Shown here: positions 34,495-43,326 of the stretch, in pieces | Position numbering within the stretch: position 1 is the stretch's first letter | Layout: every line of letters begins with the position of its first letter | NCBI RefSeq assembly: GCF_001426375.1 | Contig: NZ_LMEO01000045.1 | Location: forward strand, 1,298,452 to 1,362,451 | Direction of reading: 5' to 3' | Source: Paenibacillus sp. Root444D2 | Lineage (GTDB): Bacteria > Bacillota > Bacilli > Paenibacillales > NBRC-103111 | DNA length: 64,000 nucleotides | Program-made: the position numbers and the translations under genes | The notes under the pieces: generated by a model | What the model was told of the DNA's origin: nothing | The model's database searches: none | Seen by the model: only the letters and a program-made list of their open reading frames with translations

Positions 34495-35694
34495 ATGACA
34501 ATGACAAGAGCTAGAAGCGGAAAAGGATCCGTTTGGCCTTCGGAAAGGCGTTGTTTTACAGATCTGATAACAGGCGTAACCGTAACTCAGTTAACGAATC
34601 ACTGCTCTCACAGTCACCATATTTATTTTACGAATAACGGCTTCTATGGAGATGGGAAGTTGATCTTTGGATCGGATCGCGAGAATGTTACCAATCTATA
34701 CAGCATCGATATGCACGATGGCGTGATTACCCAATTAACGGATTTGGAACGCGGCCGTGAATCACGGATTCAAGGGACCTTTCTTCATCCTGATGGACAT
34801 GAGGCCTATTTCTACTATGACAACTCGATTATGGCAATTGACCTGGGAACGATGGAAGAACGTATTCTCTATTCGATTCCCGAAACATATAAATTCGGCA
34901 GCTTGAGCTGCACCCCAGACGGGCAGTGGTTATGCTTCGGTCTGAATGAGGATTTAACGGACCGTATCGCGATGGATACCAAGAACGGTTACTTGGGTTT
35001 TGAGGAGTATTTCCGTGCGAAGCCGCACAGTATGATTATGGCGGTTTCCCCTGTCAACGGGAAAGTGATTAAGCTTCATGAGGACCAGCTTTGGATCGGC
35101 CACGTCAATACGTCACCAACGCAAGCACATCTGCTGACATTTTGCCATGAAGGGCCTTGGGAGCAGATCGATCATCGGATCTGGGTGTTGGATATCGCAA
35201 CCGGCCAATATTGGAAGGTAAAGGATAAGCAGCCTAATGAATATGTCGGCCACGAATATTGGCTGGCAGACGGCATTCATATCGGCTACCACGGTTTTAC
35301 CAATTCTCTTGAGGATCACACCGGGAAAATAATTGGGGCTGTCCTTTTTGATAACAGTCAGGCCCAGCAGTACGAATTTCCTTTTCAAAATATGCATGTA
35401 CATTCAAATGATCTATCACTTGTTATCGGTGACGGTCAGCAAACGAGCGCTTATCATGGACAGCAATTCCAGGATACGCTGCAGGTATGGCGGAATGACG
35501 GATCCGGGTTTAATGGTCCACGTATTCTATGTAAGCATCGTGGAAGTTTCCATTCGCAAATTCTTCACGTTCATCCGAGGCTAAGCCCGGACGGTAAGCA
35601 TGTGCTATTTACGAGTGATATGTCGGGATATGGAAACTTGTACATGGTCGACATGCCGGAATTCGAATCTTTACCCAAGATGCCAGTTACATGA
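34495..35694 (+). CDS. ogl: Oligogalacturonate lyase (PL22-like)
   Basis: Cytoplasmic seven-bladed beta-propeller enzyme (399 residues) that cleaves short oligogalacturonates by beta-elimination. Propeller segments such as HHIYFTNNGF, YFYYDNSI, FCHEGPWEQIDHRIW, and the metal-binding histidine cluster near SFHSQILHVHPRLSPDG fit family PL22. Ribosome binding site AAAGGAGCAGAAACG-ATG. Its stop overlaps the start of the sulfatase gene. Confidence 0.85.
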   Translation: MTMTRARSGKGSVWPSERRCFTDLITGVTVTQLTNHCSHSHHIYFTNNGFYGDGKLIFGSDRENVTNLYSIDMHDGVITQLTDLERGRESRIQGTFLHPDGHEAYFYYDNSIMAIDLGTMEERILYSIPETYKFGSLSCTPDGQWLCFGLNEDLTDRIAMDTKNGYLGFEEYFRAKPHSMIMAVSPVNGKVIKLHEDQLWIGHVNTSPTQAHLLTFCHEGPWEQIDHRIWVLDIATGQYWKVKDKQPNEYVGHEYWLADGIHIGYHGFTNSLEDHTGKIIGAVLFDNSQAQQYEFPFQNMHVHSNDLSLVIGDGQQTSAYHGQQFQDTLQVWRNDGSGFNGPRILCKHRGSFHSQILHVHPRLSPDGKHVLFTSDMSGYGNLYMVDMPEFESLPKMPVT

Positions 35695-37277
35695 AGACAC
35701 AACCGAATCTGCTTCTCATCTTTACGGACCAGCAGCGATGGGATACGTTGGGGGTTTACGGAAATACAACGATTCAGACGCCGCATTTGGATCGGTTGGC
35801 GCGCGAAGGTGCAGTATTCGAAAATGCGATTACCCCGTACCCTCTCTGTGCTCCTGCCAGAGCCTGCACGATGACGGGGTTTGCTGCGGGAAAGACGCAT
35901 GTGTTCAATAACGAATCAGCCTCTGCTATTGCCACCGATGAGTCGATAGCGGCTTATTTGTCCAAAGCAGGATATCACAATCAGGCGATCGGAAAGATGC
36001 ATTTTACACCAGATGAGCAAACGTATGGCATGGATCATCTCATTTTATCGGAAGAAATGAGGGGCGTACGTACAGCTGAACGGATACAGGATATCCGCTT
36101 TGATGATTATGACCGATACCTGATGGAGCATGATGCCTGGGGGTGGGAGAAACCTCCAGAGATCGGTTATAACGAACTAAAGCCGCTTGTGAACGGCCTA
36201 CCCAAAGAGCTTCATATCACACAATGGTGCGGGGATCGAACGGTAGAGTGGCTAAAAACGGAAAGACCCTCAGACAAACCTTTTTTCTTATGGACGTCGT
36301 TCGTCAAGCCTCATGCTCCTTTCGATTGTCCTTCACACTTGACGGATCTATATGCTCCGGAAGAAATGCCGAGGCCTTGGGTTTCCGATAAGGATGGAAC
36401 TTCGAAAAATCCTTATTTGAAATCGCATCGTCAAGCCATGGAAGCCGATTTGTACTCGGAGTACGCTAATCTCACAAACAGGGCATATTATTATGCCAAC
36501 ATTACGTTTATCGATGAACAAATAGGTCGGATCATGCAAACGCTAGAGGAAGAGGGGCTGGCGGATCATACACTCGTTATTTTCACATCGGATCATGGAG
36601 AATTGCTCGGCGACCACCGATTATGGTTTAAAAACTTAGGGCACGAGGGCAGTTTGCACATCCCGATGTTAGCATGGTGGCCTGGCGTTATTCATCCGGG
36701 TACCCGCTGTGATGAATTGACTACCCTCCTCGATATTTTCCCTACTCTGGTTAATCGGACCAGTGAAAATTGCAATTACGACGGAAGGTCGGGTTTGGAT
36801 CTATTGGAACTGCTCACGGAACCTTCCTCGGTACGCCGAGATGTCGTCTGTTCTGAATTCTATGTGGCACCCAACTATATGCTCCATGTCCGCAGCAAAG
36901 AGTGGAAATACCTCTTTTATCAGAATGGCGGTTACGAAGAGCTGTACAATCTTCTTAGTGATCCGCATGAGCTTATTGATTTAGCGGAAGATCCAGACTT
37001 TCAGCATGTAAAAAAAGAGCATCAGACGGCAGCCGTTGGTTGGGTCAAAAACTATGGAAATCCTGAAATTGCTCTCGATGAAACAGGCTATAAGTTGAAA
37101 GTAATTCCTTTTCAGCCTCAAGAAGCCAAAATGAACCCAAGGCCGTTCTCGCGAATGCCTTGGGATTCCAGAGTTCCGCCTTCGATGCTTCCTGAACAGC
37201 AGCGCTCCTGGTTTTGGAAGGCGTTGGGCGGAGATTGGAGCAGCCTTATAACCTTGTTTGGATCAAAAGATAAGTAG
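35691..37277 (+). CDS. Sulfatase (type I, formylglycine-dependent)
   Basis: Alkaline-phosphatase-superfamily sulfatase of 528 residues without signal peptide. N-terminal metal site IFTDQQRWDTLG, formylglycine motif CAPAR followed by ACTMTG (near residue 54; Ala replaces the usual Ser of CxPSR), then FIDEQIGRI and SDHGELLGDH. A maturation enzyme must be encoded elsewhere. It is translationally coupled to the oligogalacturonate lyase, which suggests that the imported oligosaccharide carries sulfate esters. Phosphonate or phosphodiester substrates cannot be excluded. Confidence 0.85.
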   Translation: MKTQPNLLLIFTDQQRWDTLGVYGNTTIQTPHLDRLAREGAVFENAITPYPLCAPARACTMTGFAAGKTHVFNNESASAIATDESIAAYLSKAGYHNQAIGKMHFTPDEQTYGMDHLILSEEMRGVRTAERIQDIRFDDYDRYLMEHDAWGWEKPPEIGYNELKPLVNGLPKELHITQWCGDRTVEWLKTERPSDKPFFLWTSFVKPHAPFDCPSHLTDLYAPEEMPRPWVSDKDGTSKNPYLKSHRQAMEADLYSEYANLTNRAYYYANITFIDEQIGRIMQTLEEEGLADHTLVIFTSDHGELLGDHRLWFKNLGHEGSLHIPMLAWWPGVIHPGTRCDELTTLLDIFPTLVNRTSENCNYDGRSGLDLLELLTEPSSVRRDVVCSEFYVAPNYMLHVRSKEWKYLFYQNGGYEELYNLLSDPHELIDLAEDPDFQHVKKEHQTAAVGWVKNYGNPEIALDETGYKLKVIPFQPQEAKMNPRPFSRMPWDSRVPPSMLPEQQRSWFWKALGGDWSSLITLFGSKDK

Positions 37278-37310
37278 TACACCAATCGTTGAGTGAGGAT
37301 GACGTACAAC

Positions 37311-38012
37311 ATGGATTGGAACGAAATATTTATGCTAGATGAGCTTTTATATCAAAATCCTTTAGCCATGGAAAGTGATGTGTTTGATTTCAAATTGGAA
37401 GGGCAGGCCGCTGCCAGTTTTCCACTGAATCGAATGCGGCTGGAAAATAAGCTTGACCCAAAGCTTGAGCAAAAATCGAATTTTGTTTATTGGTGTCCGA
37501 TTGAATTTCCAGACAACATCGCGATCACTTGGGATTTTTGGCCGATTCATGAGCCGGGGCTTTGCATTTTGTTTTTTGCCGTAAAAGGGATCCGTGGTGA
37601 GGATTTGTTTGACAGCCGGCTTTCGGTAAGATCAGGTGCGTACGACCAATATCACCATGGAGATATCGATGCTTTCCATGTATCCTACTTCAGACGCAAG
37701 GAAGAAGAGGAGCGGAGTTTTCATACGTGCAATCTGCGTAAAAGCTATGGCTTTCATCTGGTTTCGCAGGGCGGAGATCCGATCCCGTCTGTAACCGATG
37801 CCAAAGGTCCATACCGAATGAAATTGTTTAAATGGGGAAGTGAAATTTTATTCGCCATCAATGATCTGACTGTCATTCATTGGACCGATGACGGAAAAAC
37901 ATTTGGGAAACCCCTTACCGGAGGGAAAATCGGCTTTCGCCAGATGGCTCCTCTTATCGCCGAATATGCCAATCTTACTGTATATTCGATTTCAAAAAAG
38001 CATGCTTTGTAA
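37311..38012 (+). CDS. DUF1961 family protein (YesU-like)
   Basis: Beta-rich, cytoplasmic protein of 233 residues similar to YesU of the B. subtilis rhamnogalacturonan (yes) operon: NFVYWCPIEFPDNIAITWDFWPIHEPGLCILFF and YDQYHHGDIDAFHVSYFRR are typical. Concanavalin-like fold probable; activity unproven. Start uncertain among GTG 37293, ATG 37299 and ATG 37311. Last gene of the island. Confidence 0.8.
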   Translation: MDWNEIFMLDELLYQNPLAMESDVFDFKLEGQAAASFPLNRMRLENKLDPKLEQKSNFVYWCPIEFPDNIAITWDFWPIHEPGLCILFFAVKGIRGEDLFDSRLSVRSGAYDQYHHGDIDAFHVSYFRRKEEEERSFHTCNLRKSYGFHLVSQGGDPIPSVTDAKGPYRMKLFKWGSEILFAINDLTVIHWTDDGKTFGKPLTGGKIGFRQMAPLIAEYANLTVYSISKKHAL

Positions 38013-38033
38013 GCTCATACCTCTCTATACCCA

Positions 38034-38096
38034 CAGAAAAAGACCGCATCAACTTAGTTTTTTGGCCAAGCCAACTAAGCTGAGTGCGGTCTACTC
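38034..38096 (-). repeat. lhr 3'-end remnant, copy 2, acting as nasC terminator
   Basis: The plus strand reads EKDRINLVFWPSQLS-stop, a relic of the Lhr C-terminus. On the minus strand GACCGCACTCAGCTTAGTT pairs with AACTAAGTTGATGCGGTC and is followed by TTTTT, directly after the nasC stop codon, so it terminates nasC. Confidence 0.8.
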
Positions 38097-40199
38097 GACA
38101 CGCTCCACTTTTACTGCGCATATTTTAAACTCGGGCATCCGACTCGTGGGATCCAGCGCATCATTCGTTAATTGATTAATCGAATGCTCATCGCCCCAAT
38201 GAAAGGGCACAAAAACCGTACGAGGCTGAATACCTTCCGTCACTTTGACTTCGAAAACCAAGGATCCACGGCGGCTTGTAATGCGGATCTTGTTATCCAT
38301 ACTCAGTCCGATTCTCTTAGCAAGCCACGGATGAATCTCGGCAACGGGAACGGGAGCCTTCTTATTAAGAGCTTCCGTTCGACGTGTTTGTGCGCCGCTT
38401 AAATAATGATTCGCCAGCCTCCCCGTTGTTAACACAATGGGGTAATCTGAATCGATTGGTTCTGCCGGCATTTTCGGCTTAATACCGAACAATCTGGCTT
38501 TGCCGTCGGAATGATTAAAATGATTCTCGAATAATAGCGGTGTTCCCGGGTGGTCTGGAGCTGGGCACGGCCAGAATATGCCTTTCTCCTCCTGAAGCCG
38601 CCCATACGTAATGCCACTGTAATCCGCTTTCCCTCCAGCCGTAGCAGCTGCTAACTCGCGAAACACATCTTCAATACCCGCATATTGAAAATAGGCTCCC
38701 CTACCCAACGCTTCCGCTAGCTGACAAATAATATGGAAATCAAGTCTGCTGTTTCCTGGAAGCTCCATCGCTTTCTGGCGGTGAAACACACGTCCTTCCA
38801 GATTGGTCATCGTACCTTCTGCTTCCGCAAAGGATGACCCTGGTAATAAATAATGAGCGTAACGCGCCGTTTCCGTTTCGAACATGTCAACGACAACAAG
38901 CAACTCCAGCTTCTGCAGAGCCCGCTCCACCATCCGATTATTAGGGCTGGATACCAGCGGATTCGATCCGAGAACGATCAAGGCTTTGATTTCACCTTCA
39001 TCTATCTTTTGCAGCAGCTCGTAAGCAGAAACCCCTTTGCCAGGCAGCTCACTCGGATCGATTCCCCATACCTTGGCAACATGCTCACGTGCAGCTGGGT
39101 CCTCAATCAAACGATAGCCCGGCAGTTGGTCCGCCTTTTGCCCATGCTCGCGTCCGCCTTGCCCGTTCGCTTGACCTGTTACGGCGCCATAGCCGCAGCC
39201 TTTGCGCCCTATTTTACCGGTGATCAAGGCTAAATTAATGTAATTCAGCGTGTTCTCTACACCATTTACTTGCTGTTCCAAACCGCGTGCTGTAAGCACA
39301 ATCCCCGTCTCCGCCTTGGCGAATCCACGAGCAATCGTACGAATTACAGCTTCTAGAACGCCGGTTAGCTCCTCCACTCTCGCTGGAGTGAAAGGCTTAA
39401 CAGCCTCCTTCAATTGCTCAAACCCAACCGTACGTTCTTCTATGAATCGATGATGAACGAGCTTCTCTTCTATCATGACATGCAGGAGTCCGTTTATAAA
39501 AACAGAATCGAATCCCGGTTGTAGTCGAACATGGATATCCGCTACCTTCGAAGTCATGGTATTACGCGGATCAATCGTAACGATCACTGCGCCTTTTTTC
39601 TTTGCTTCAAGCAAATAAGGCATCATCGTCGGCTGGCATTCCGCAATATTCGTTCCTGCAAGAATGATATATTTGGCATTTGGAATTTCGGTTAGAGGCA
39701 TTGTCATCCCGCGATCAAGACCGAAAGCCTGATTGCTGGCTGCGGCCGCCGAGGACATACAGTATCTTCCGTTATAATCAATGTATTTGGACCTGAGTGC
39801 TACTCGGGTGAACTTACCAAGTAAGTAACTAACTTCATTAGTAAGCGAGCCTCCGCCATAAACGCCAATGGCATCTCGGCCATGCGCTGCTTGAATTCCT
39901 TGAATCTGTTCAGCAATGTCTGCAAACGCATGGTCCCAAGAGACCGTTCGCCACCGCCGTGGCTCACCATTCTCCCTCGTCAATGGCTCAAGAATCCGAT
40001 CGGCATGAAGCACATGATCCAGTGCATTCAATCCTTTCTGACAAAGACGGCTAGTCGCCACAGGAAAGTTAGGGCTTGGTTTAATCGTGAGACCTGACGT
40101 CTTTTCACTCGGCGTAATCTCCAATCCGCACTGCATGCTGCAAAAGCAGCAATGGGAGGAGGGTTGTTCTTTAGGTAATGTCAATAGTGCTGATTTCAA
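38091..40199 (-). CDS. nasC: Assimilatory nitrate reductase catalytic subunit
   Basis: Molybdopterin (bis-MGD) enzyme reducing nitrate to nitrite in the cytoplasm. An N-terminal [4Fe-4S] motif CCFCSMQCG with the fourth Cys in RLCQKG, the molybdopterin domain with SSAAAASNQAFGLDRG and YIILAGTNIAECQP, and a C-terminal dinucleotide-binding domain with TTGRLANHYLSGAQTRR are visible. Start taken as TTG 40199 after GGTGGAG (702 residues); a longer frame reaches 40241 without a ribosome site. Last of the nitrate-assimilation genes. Confidence 0.93.
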   Translation of the reverse strand: MKSALLTLPKEQPSSHCCFCSMQCGLEITPSEKTSGLTIKPSPNFPVATSRLCQKGLNALDHVLHADRILEPLTRENGEPRRWRTVSWDHAFADIAEQIQGIQAAHGRDAIGVYGGGSLTNEVSYLLGKFTRVALRSKYIDYNGRYCMSSAAAASNQAFGLDRGMTMPLTEIPNAKYIILAGTNIAECQPTMMPYLLEAKKKGAVIVTIDPRNTMTSKVADIHVRLQPGFDSVFINGLLHVMIEEKLVHHRFIEERTVGFEQLKEAVKPFTPARVEELTGVLEAVIRTIARGFAKAETGIVLTARGLEQQVNGVENTLNYINLALITGKIGRKGCGYGAVTGQANGQGGREHGQKADQLPGYRLIEDPAAREHVAKVWGIDPSELPGKGVSAYELLQKIDEGEIKALIVLGSNPLVSSPNNRMVERALQKLELLVVVDMFETETARYAHYLLPGSSFAEAEGTMTNLEGRVFHRQKAMELPGNSRLDFHIICQLAEALGRGAYFQYAGIEDVFRELAAATAGGKADYSGITYGRLQEEKGIFWPCPAPDHPGTPLLFENHFNHSDGKARLFGIKPKMPAEPIDSDYPIVLTTGRLANHYLSGAQTRRTEALNKKAPVPVAEIHPWLAKRIGLSMDNKIRITSRRGSLVFEVKVTEGIQPRTVFVPFHWGDEHSINQLTNDALDPTSRMPEFKICAVKVERVE

Positions 40200-40274
40200 C
40201 GCACTCCACCCCCGATGATAAAGCTCTCTATGAAATCTCAATGTATTTAAATGGGCTACGCGGTCAACAAAGTA

Positions 40275-40625
40275 TTAGCAGGCTAATTCTTTGTTTATCG
40301 GAAATCCAATAAATACCGTACCATCATGAACTTTCGTTGAATACGTTTGTACACAACCCGTATCCGGCGCTTGAACGAGACCGGAAGGAAGATGAATCTT
40401 GCGATCATGCATCGGGCAGAAGACGTGGTCATCACATACAATTCCTTCTGCAAGGACGCCCTCTTTATGCGGACAACGGTTCTGGATGGCTTGAAGCTTA
40501 CCGCTTTTCAGTTTGAAAAGTGCTACCTCTTCTCCTTGATACCGAATCGTTTTTCCTGTGTTAACAGCTAACTCATCATAAGAAACGGCCTGCACCCAAA
40601 TCATTTGCTCTTCTTGTGTTTTCAT
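40275..40625 (-). CDS. nirD: Nitrite reductase small subunit, Rieske type
   Basis: Rieske [2Fe-2S]-fold protein of 116 residues. The two ligand motifs CPHKEG (about residues 51-56) and CPMHDRK (about 70-76) have full Cys/His sets. Works with NirB in NAD(P)H-dependent reduction of nitrite to ammonium (nasE in B. subtilis nomenclature). Ribosome binding site GGGAGGAGCAGACT; 28 bases after nirB. Confidence 0.94.
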   Translation of the reverse strand: MKTQEEQMIWVQAVSYDELAVNTGKTIRYQGEEVALFKLKSGKLQAIQNRCPHKEGVLAEGIVCDDHVFCPMHDRKIHLPSGLVQAPDTGCVQTYSTKVHDGTVFIGFPINKELAC

Positions 40626-40653
40626 AGTCTGCTCCTCCCGACTTCCTCTTTTT

Positions 40654-43077
40654 CTAGTTAAGCTCTACGACTTCATAAAGGTCACGTTGAATTTTTTTGC
40701 TATCAATTGCTTGTTTCCAAGGGTCATTCGTCACAGAAAGCGCTAGATCCATTCGAGCACACAATTGTTTACGCTCTTCCTCATTCTCCACCACATCACG
40801 AATATGCTCGATACCAAGTCGGTGTACCCACTCACTTGTTCGCTCACCATATTTACCCGTTTCGCGATAGTACTGCAGATAAGCTTCTGTATATTCGATA
40901 ATCTCTTGCTCCGTCTTGACTGTAGTTAATAGGTCACCAACACGTACTTTCACACCGCCATTTCCTCCGGCATAAAGCTCCCAACCGCCATCAACCGAAA
41001 CGACGCCTAAATCTTTGATTCCTGATTCCGCACAATTTCGAGGACATCCAGATACAGCCAGCTTCACTTTGGCAGGTGTGTTCAAGCGTTCAAAACGTTT
41101 CTCCAGCTCGATACCTACCCCCATCGCGTCTCCCGTGCCGAATCGGCAGAAGGTTTCACCTACGCACGTTTTTACAGTTCTTAAGGCTTTACCGTAAGCA
41201 TAACCGGAAGGCATATCCAAGGCTTCCCACATTGCGGTTAGATCTTCTTTCTTCACACCAAGCAAATCAAGACGCTGTCCACCTGTAAACTTCACAGTAG
41301 GGACTTTGAACTGCTCAGCTACTTCTGCAATACGCTTCAATTCCGTTGGATTAGTTACTCCGCCATATATCCGTGGAACTACGGAATACGTTCCATCTTT
41401 TTGAATGTTAGCGTGCATACGCTCATTTACGAAACGTGAAGTACTGTCGTCTTTATACGTATCTGGACTTACCATACCCAGGTAATAATTAAGTGCAGGA
41501 CGGCATTTCGAGCAGCCTTCTTCATTTTTCCAGCCAAGGACGTTCATCACTTCCCGCACATGGGATAACCCTTTATCACGAATCGCTGCAACGACTTCAT
41601 CCCGTGTATGGTCTGTACAAGAGCAAATCGTCTCTTTCGCAGCGTTCTTATCATAGGAAGCACCTAGTGTAAATGCCAACAAATCACTAACCAGTGGTTT
41701 ACAACCGCCGCAAGAACGAGAAGCTGTCGTGCAATTTTTCACTTCATCAACTGTCGTTAACCCTTGATCCTTGATCGCTGAACAAATTGTTCCTTTTGTA
41801 ACGCCGTTACAACCGCATATGATGGCATCGTCTTTCATGTCAGCAACACCTGATGCCGCTCCGCCCCCGGATGAATCCGTCAAAATGGCCGTTTTTTCCA
41901 AGCCGCTAACATCTGTTTCTTCCCGAATCATTTGCATAAGTCGCGTACCATCCGCCGTATCTCCGAAGAGAACCGCGCCGATGATTTTATTGTCTTTAAT
42001 CACAACTTTCTTATAAACACCGGTGAACTCATCATGAATACGAATGGCTTTCGTGTCTTCCGCATCGCCGAACTGTCCGCCAGAGAATACATCAACACCA
42101 GAAACTTTAAGCTTCGTATAAAGGAGAGATCCTTCATAAGGACCAGTTTCCACGCCGGCCAAATGTTTAGCAAGCACAGCACCTTGCTCGTAGAGCGGCG
42201 CTACCAATCCATAAGCAATCCCGCGATGCATCGCGCATTCCCCAACCGCATAGACGTTTGGAACACTCGTTTGCAAATAGTCATTCACAATGATGCCAGG
42301 ATTGCACTCAACGCCAGCCTTTTTCGCAAGTTCAACATTGGGACGAATCCCTACAGCCATAACGATAAGATCGGCTTCAGCAACGGTACCATCCTTGAAT
42401 TTCAAGCCGGTTACCCGCTTATCGCCTACGATTTCCGCGGACTGCTTCTCGAGCAGGAAGTTGATGCCTTGCTCTTCAAGCGCTGCTTGCAGCATTTTGG
42501 ACGCCGTTCGATCAAGCTGACGCTCCATAATTGTATCTACAATATGAACAACATCAACCTTCATACCTAAGTTTAGGAAACCTCTCGCCGCTTCTAATCC
42601 TAATAAGCCGCCACCGATCACGATCGCTTTTTTATACTTTTTAGCGGACTCGATCATAATTTCACAATCACGAATGGTTCTGTACGCCATAACCCCTTCT
42701 TTATCAGCGCCAGGCATTGGAATCATAAAGGGGTTAGACCCTGTAGCCAAAATCAATTTATCATAAGAAACCGTCAGTCCCTTATCACTCGTTACGGTTT
42801 GAGCTGCTGTATCAATGTCTGTTATCGTTTGGTTGGTATGCAAGGTGATGTGGTTATTCGCATACCATTCATAGGGATGAATGACGATATCCTCTACTTT
42901 GGAATCTCCGGCAAGTACATAGGACAACAAGATTCTGTTATAGTTCGGATGCGGTTCACTTCCGAAAATCGTAACTTCATATTTGTCAGGTGTAAGTTTA
43001 AGCAAATGTTCAACAGCGTTAACACCCGCCATTCCATTTCCTACTAATACCAATTTTTCTTTTTGAGTCATTGCCAT
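40654..43077 (-). CDS. nirB: Assimilatory nitrite reductase [NAD(P)H] large subunit
   Basis: FAD, siroheme and iron-sulfur enzyme of 807 residues (NasD in B. subtilis). Domains in order: FAD/NAD(P)-binding (LVLVGNGMAGVNAVEHL at the N-terminus, KAIVIGGGLLGLEAA near 150), two BFD-type [2Fe-2S] modules (ICGCNGVTKGTICSAI and ICSCTDHTRDEVVAAI), then the nitrite/sulfite reductase ferredoxin-like half and siroheme/[4Fe-4S] cysteines in CVGETFCRFG and SGCPRNCAESG. Starts at ATG 43077 or, with better spacing, ATG 43071. Preceded by a structured 250-base leader. Confidence 0.96.
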   Translation of the reverse strand: MAMTQKEKLVLVGNGMAGVNAVEHLLKLTPDKYEVTIFGSEPHPNYNRILLSYVLAGDSKVEDIVIHPYEWYANNHITLHTNQTITDIDTAAQTVTSDKGLTVSYDKLILATGSNPFMIPMPGADKEGVMAYRTIRDCEIMIESAKKYKKAIVIGGGLLGLEAARGFLNLGMKVDVVHIVDTIMERQLDRTASKMLQAALEEQGINFLLEKQSAEIVGDKRVTGLKFKDGTVAEADLIVMAVGIRPNVELAKKAGVECNPGIIVNDYLQTSVPNVYAVGECAMHRGIAYGLVAPLYEQGAVLAKHLAGVETGPYEGSLLYTKLKVSGVDVFSGGQFGDAEDTKAIRIHDEFTGVYKKVVIKDNKIIGAVLFGDTADGTRLMQMIREETDVSGLEKTAILTDSSGGGAASGVADMKDDAIICGCNGVTKGTICSAIKDQGLTTVDEVKNCTTASRSCGGCKPLVSDLLAFTLGASYDKNAAKETICSCTDHTRDEVVAAIRDKGLSHVREVMNVLGWKNEEGCSKCRPALNYYLGMVSPDTYKDDSTSRFVNERMHANIQKDGTYSVVPRIYGGVTNPTELKRIAEVAEQFKVPTVKFTGGQRLDLLGVKKEDLTAMWEALDMPSGYAYGKALRTVKTCVGETFCRFGTGDAMGVGIELEKRFERLNTPAKVKLAVSGCPRNCAESGIKDLGVVSVDGGWELYAGGNGGVKVRVGDLLTTVKTEQEIIEYTEAYLQYYRETGKYGERTSEWVHRLGIEHIRDVVENEEERKQLCARMDLALSVTNDPWKQAIDSKKIQRDLYEVVELN

Positions 43078-43098
43078 CTTCCTCTCTAATATATCTAT

Positions 43099-43186
43099 CT
43101 CTATATCCCATTTTTCTTTTCCACATCCGATTAAAAAGGGCCATTCGGGAGCTCACGCTCCCAAATGGCAAAATTGGGATATGGAG
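43099..43186 (-). promoter_or_regulatory. Terminator in the nirB leader nested in a long inverted repeat
   Basis: Minus strand: GCCATTTGGGAGC and GCTCCCGAATGGC (plus 43140-43169) form a 13-bp stem followed by CCTTTTT, only about 55 bases before nirB. It is enclosed by arms (plus 43099-43115 and 43170-43186) that pair at 15 of 17 positions. A terminator this close to a start codon implies attenuation or protection of the downstream message. Confidence 0.65.
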
Positions 43187-43189
43187 CTT

Positions 43190-43316
43190 GAGAAGTTCGA
43201 TTTGAACTTCCAAAGACGGTAAGTCGTAAACGTCTTTGCGCATGCAGCCTGAACACTCAAGCTGCATGCGCAAAAACATTTAATTATATGCCGCTGGCCA
43301 TACGACCAGCGGCTTG
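43190..43316 (-). promoter_or_regulatory. Array of three to four hairpins in the narK-nirB gap
   Basis: Between the transporter stop and nirB the minus strand can form GCCGCTGG/CCAGCGGC (43294-43313), a GC-rich stem GCGCATGCAGC/GCTGCATGCGC with extended inner pairing (43238-43271), AAAGACG/CGTCTTT, and GAAGTTC/GAACTTC. None has a clear ANTAR-type loop. They may uncouple expression of the transporter from that of nirB. Confidence 0.55.
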
Positions 43317-43326
43317 AACCTATTAC

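Noticed and set aside
43019..43279. 86-codon minus-strand frame across the narK-nirB leader
   Set aside because: Runs through several perfect hairpins and into nirB in another frame; no ribosome site. The region is better explained as structured leader RNA.
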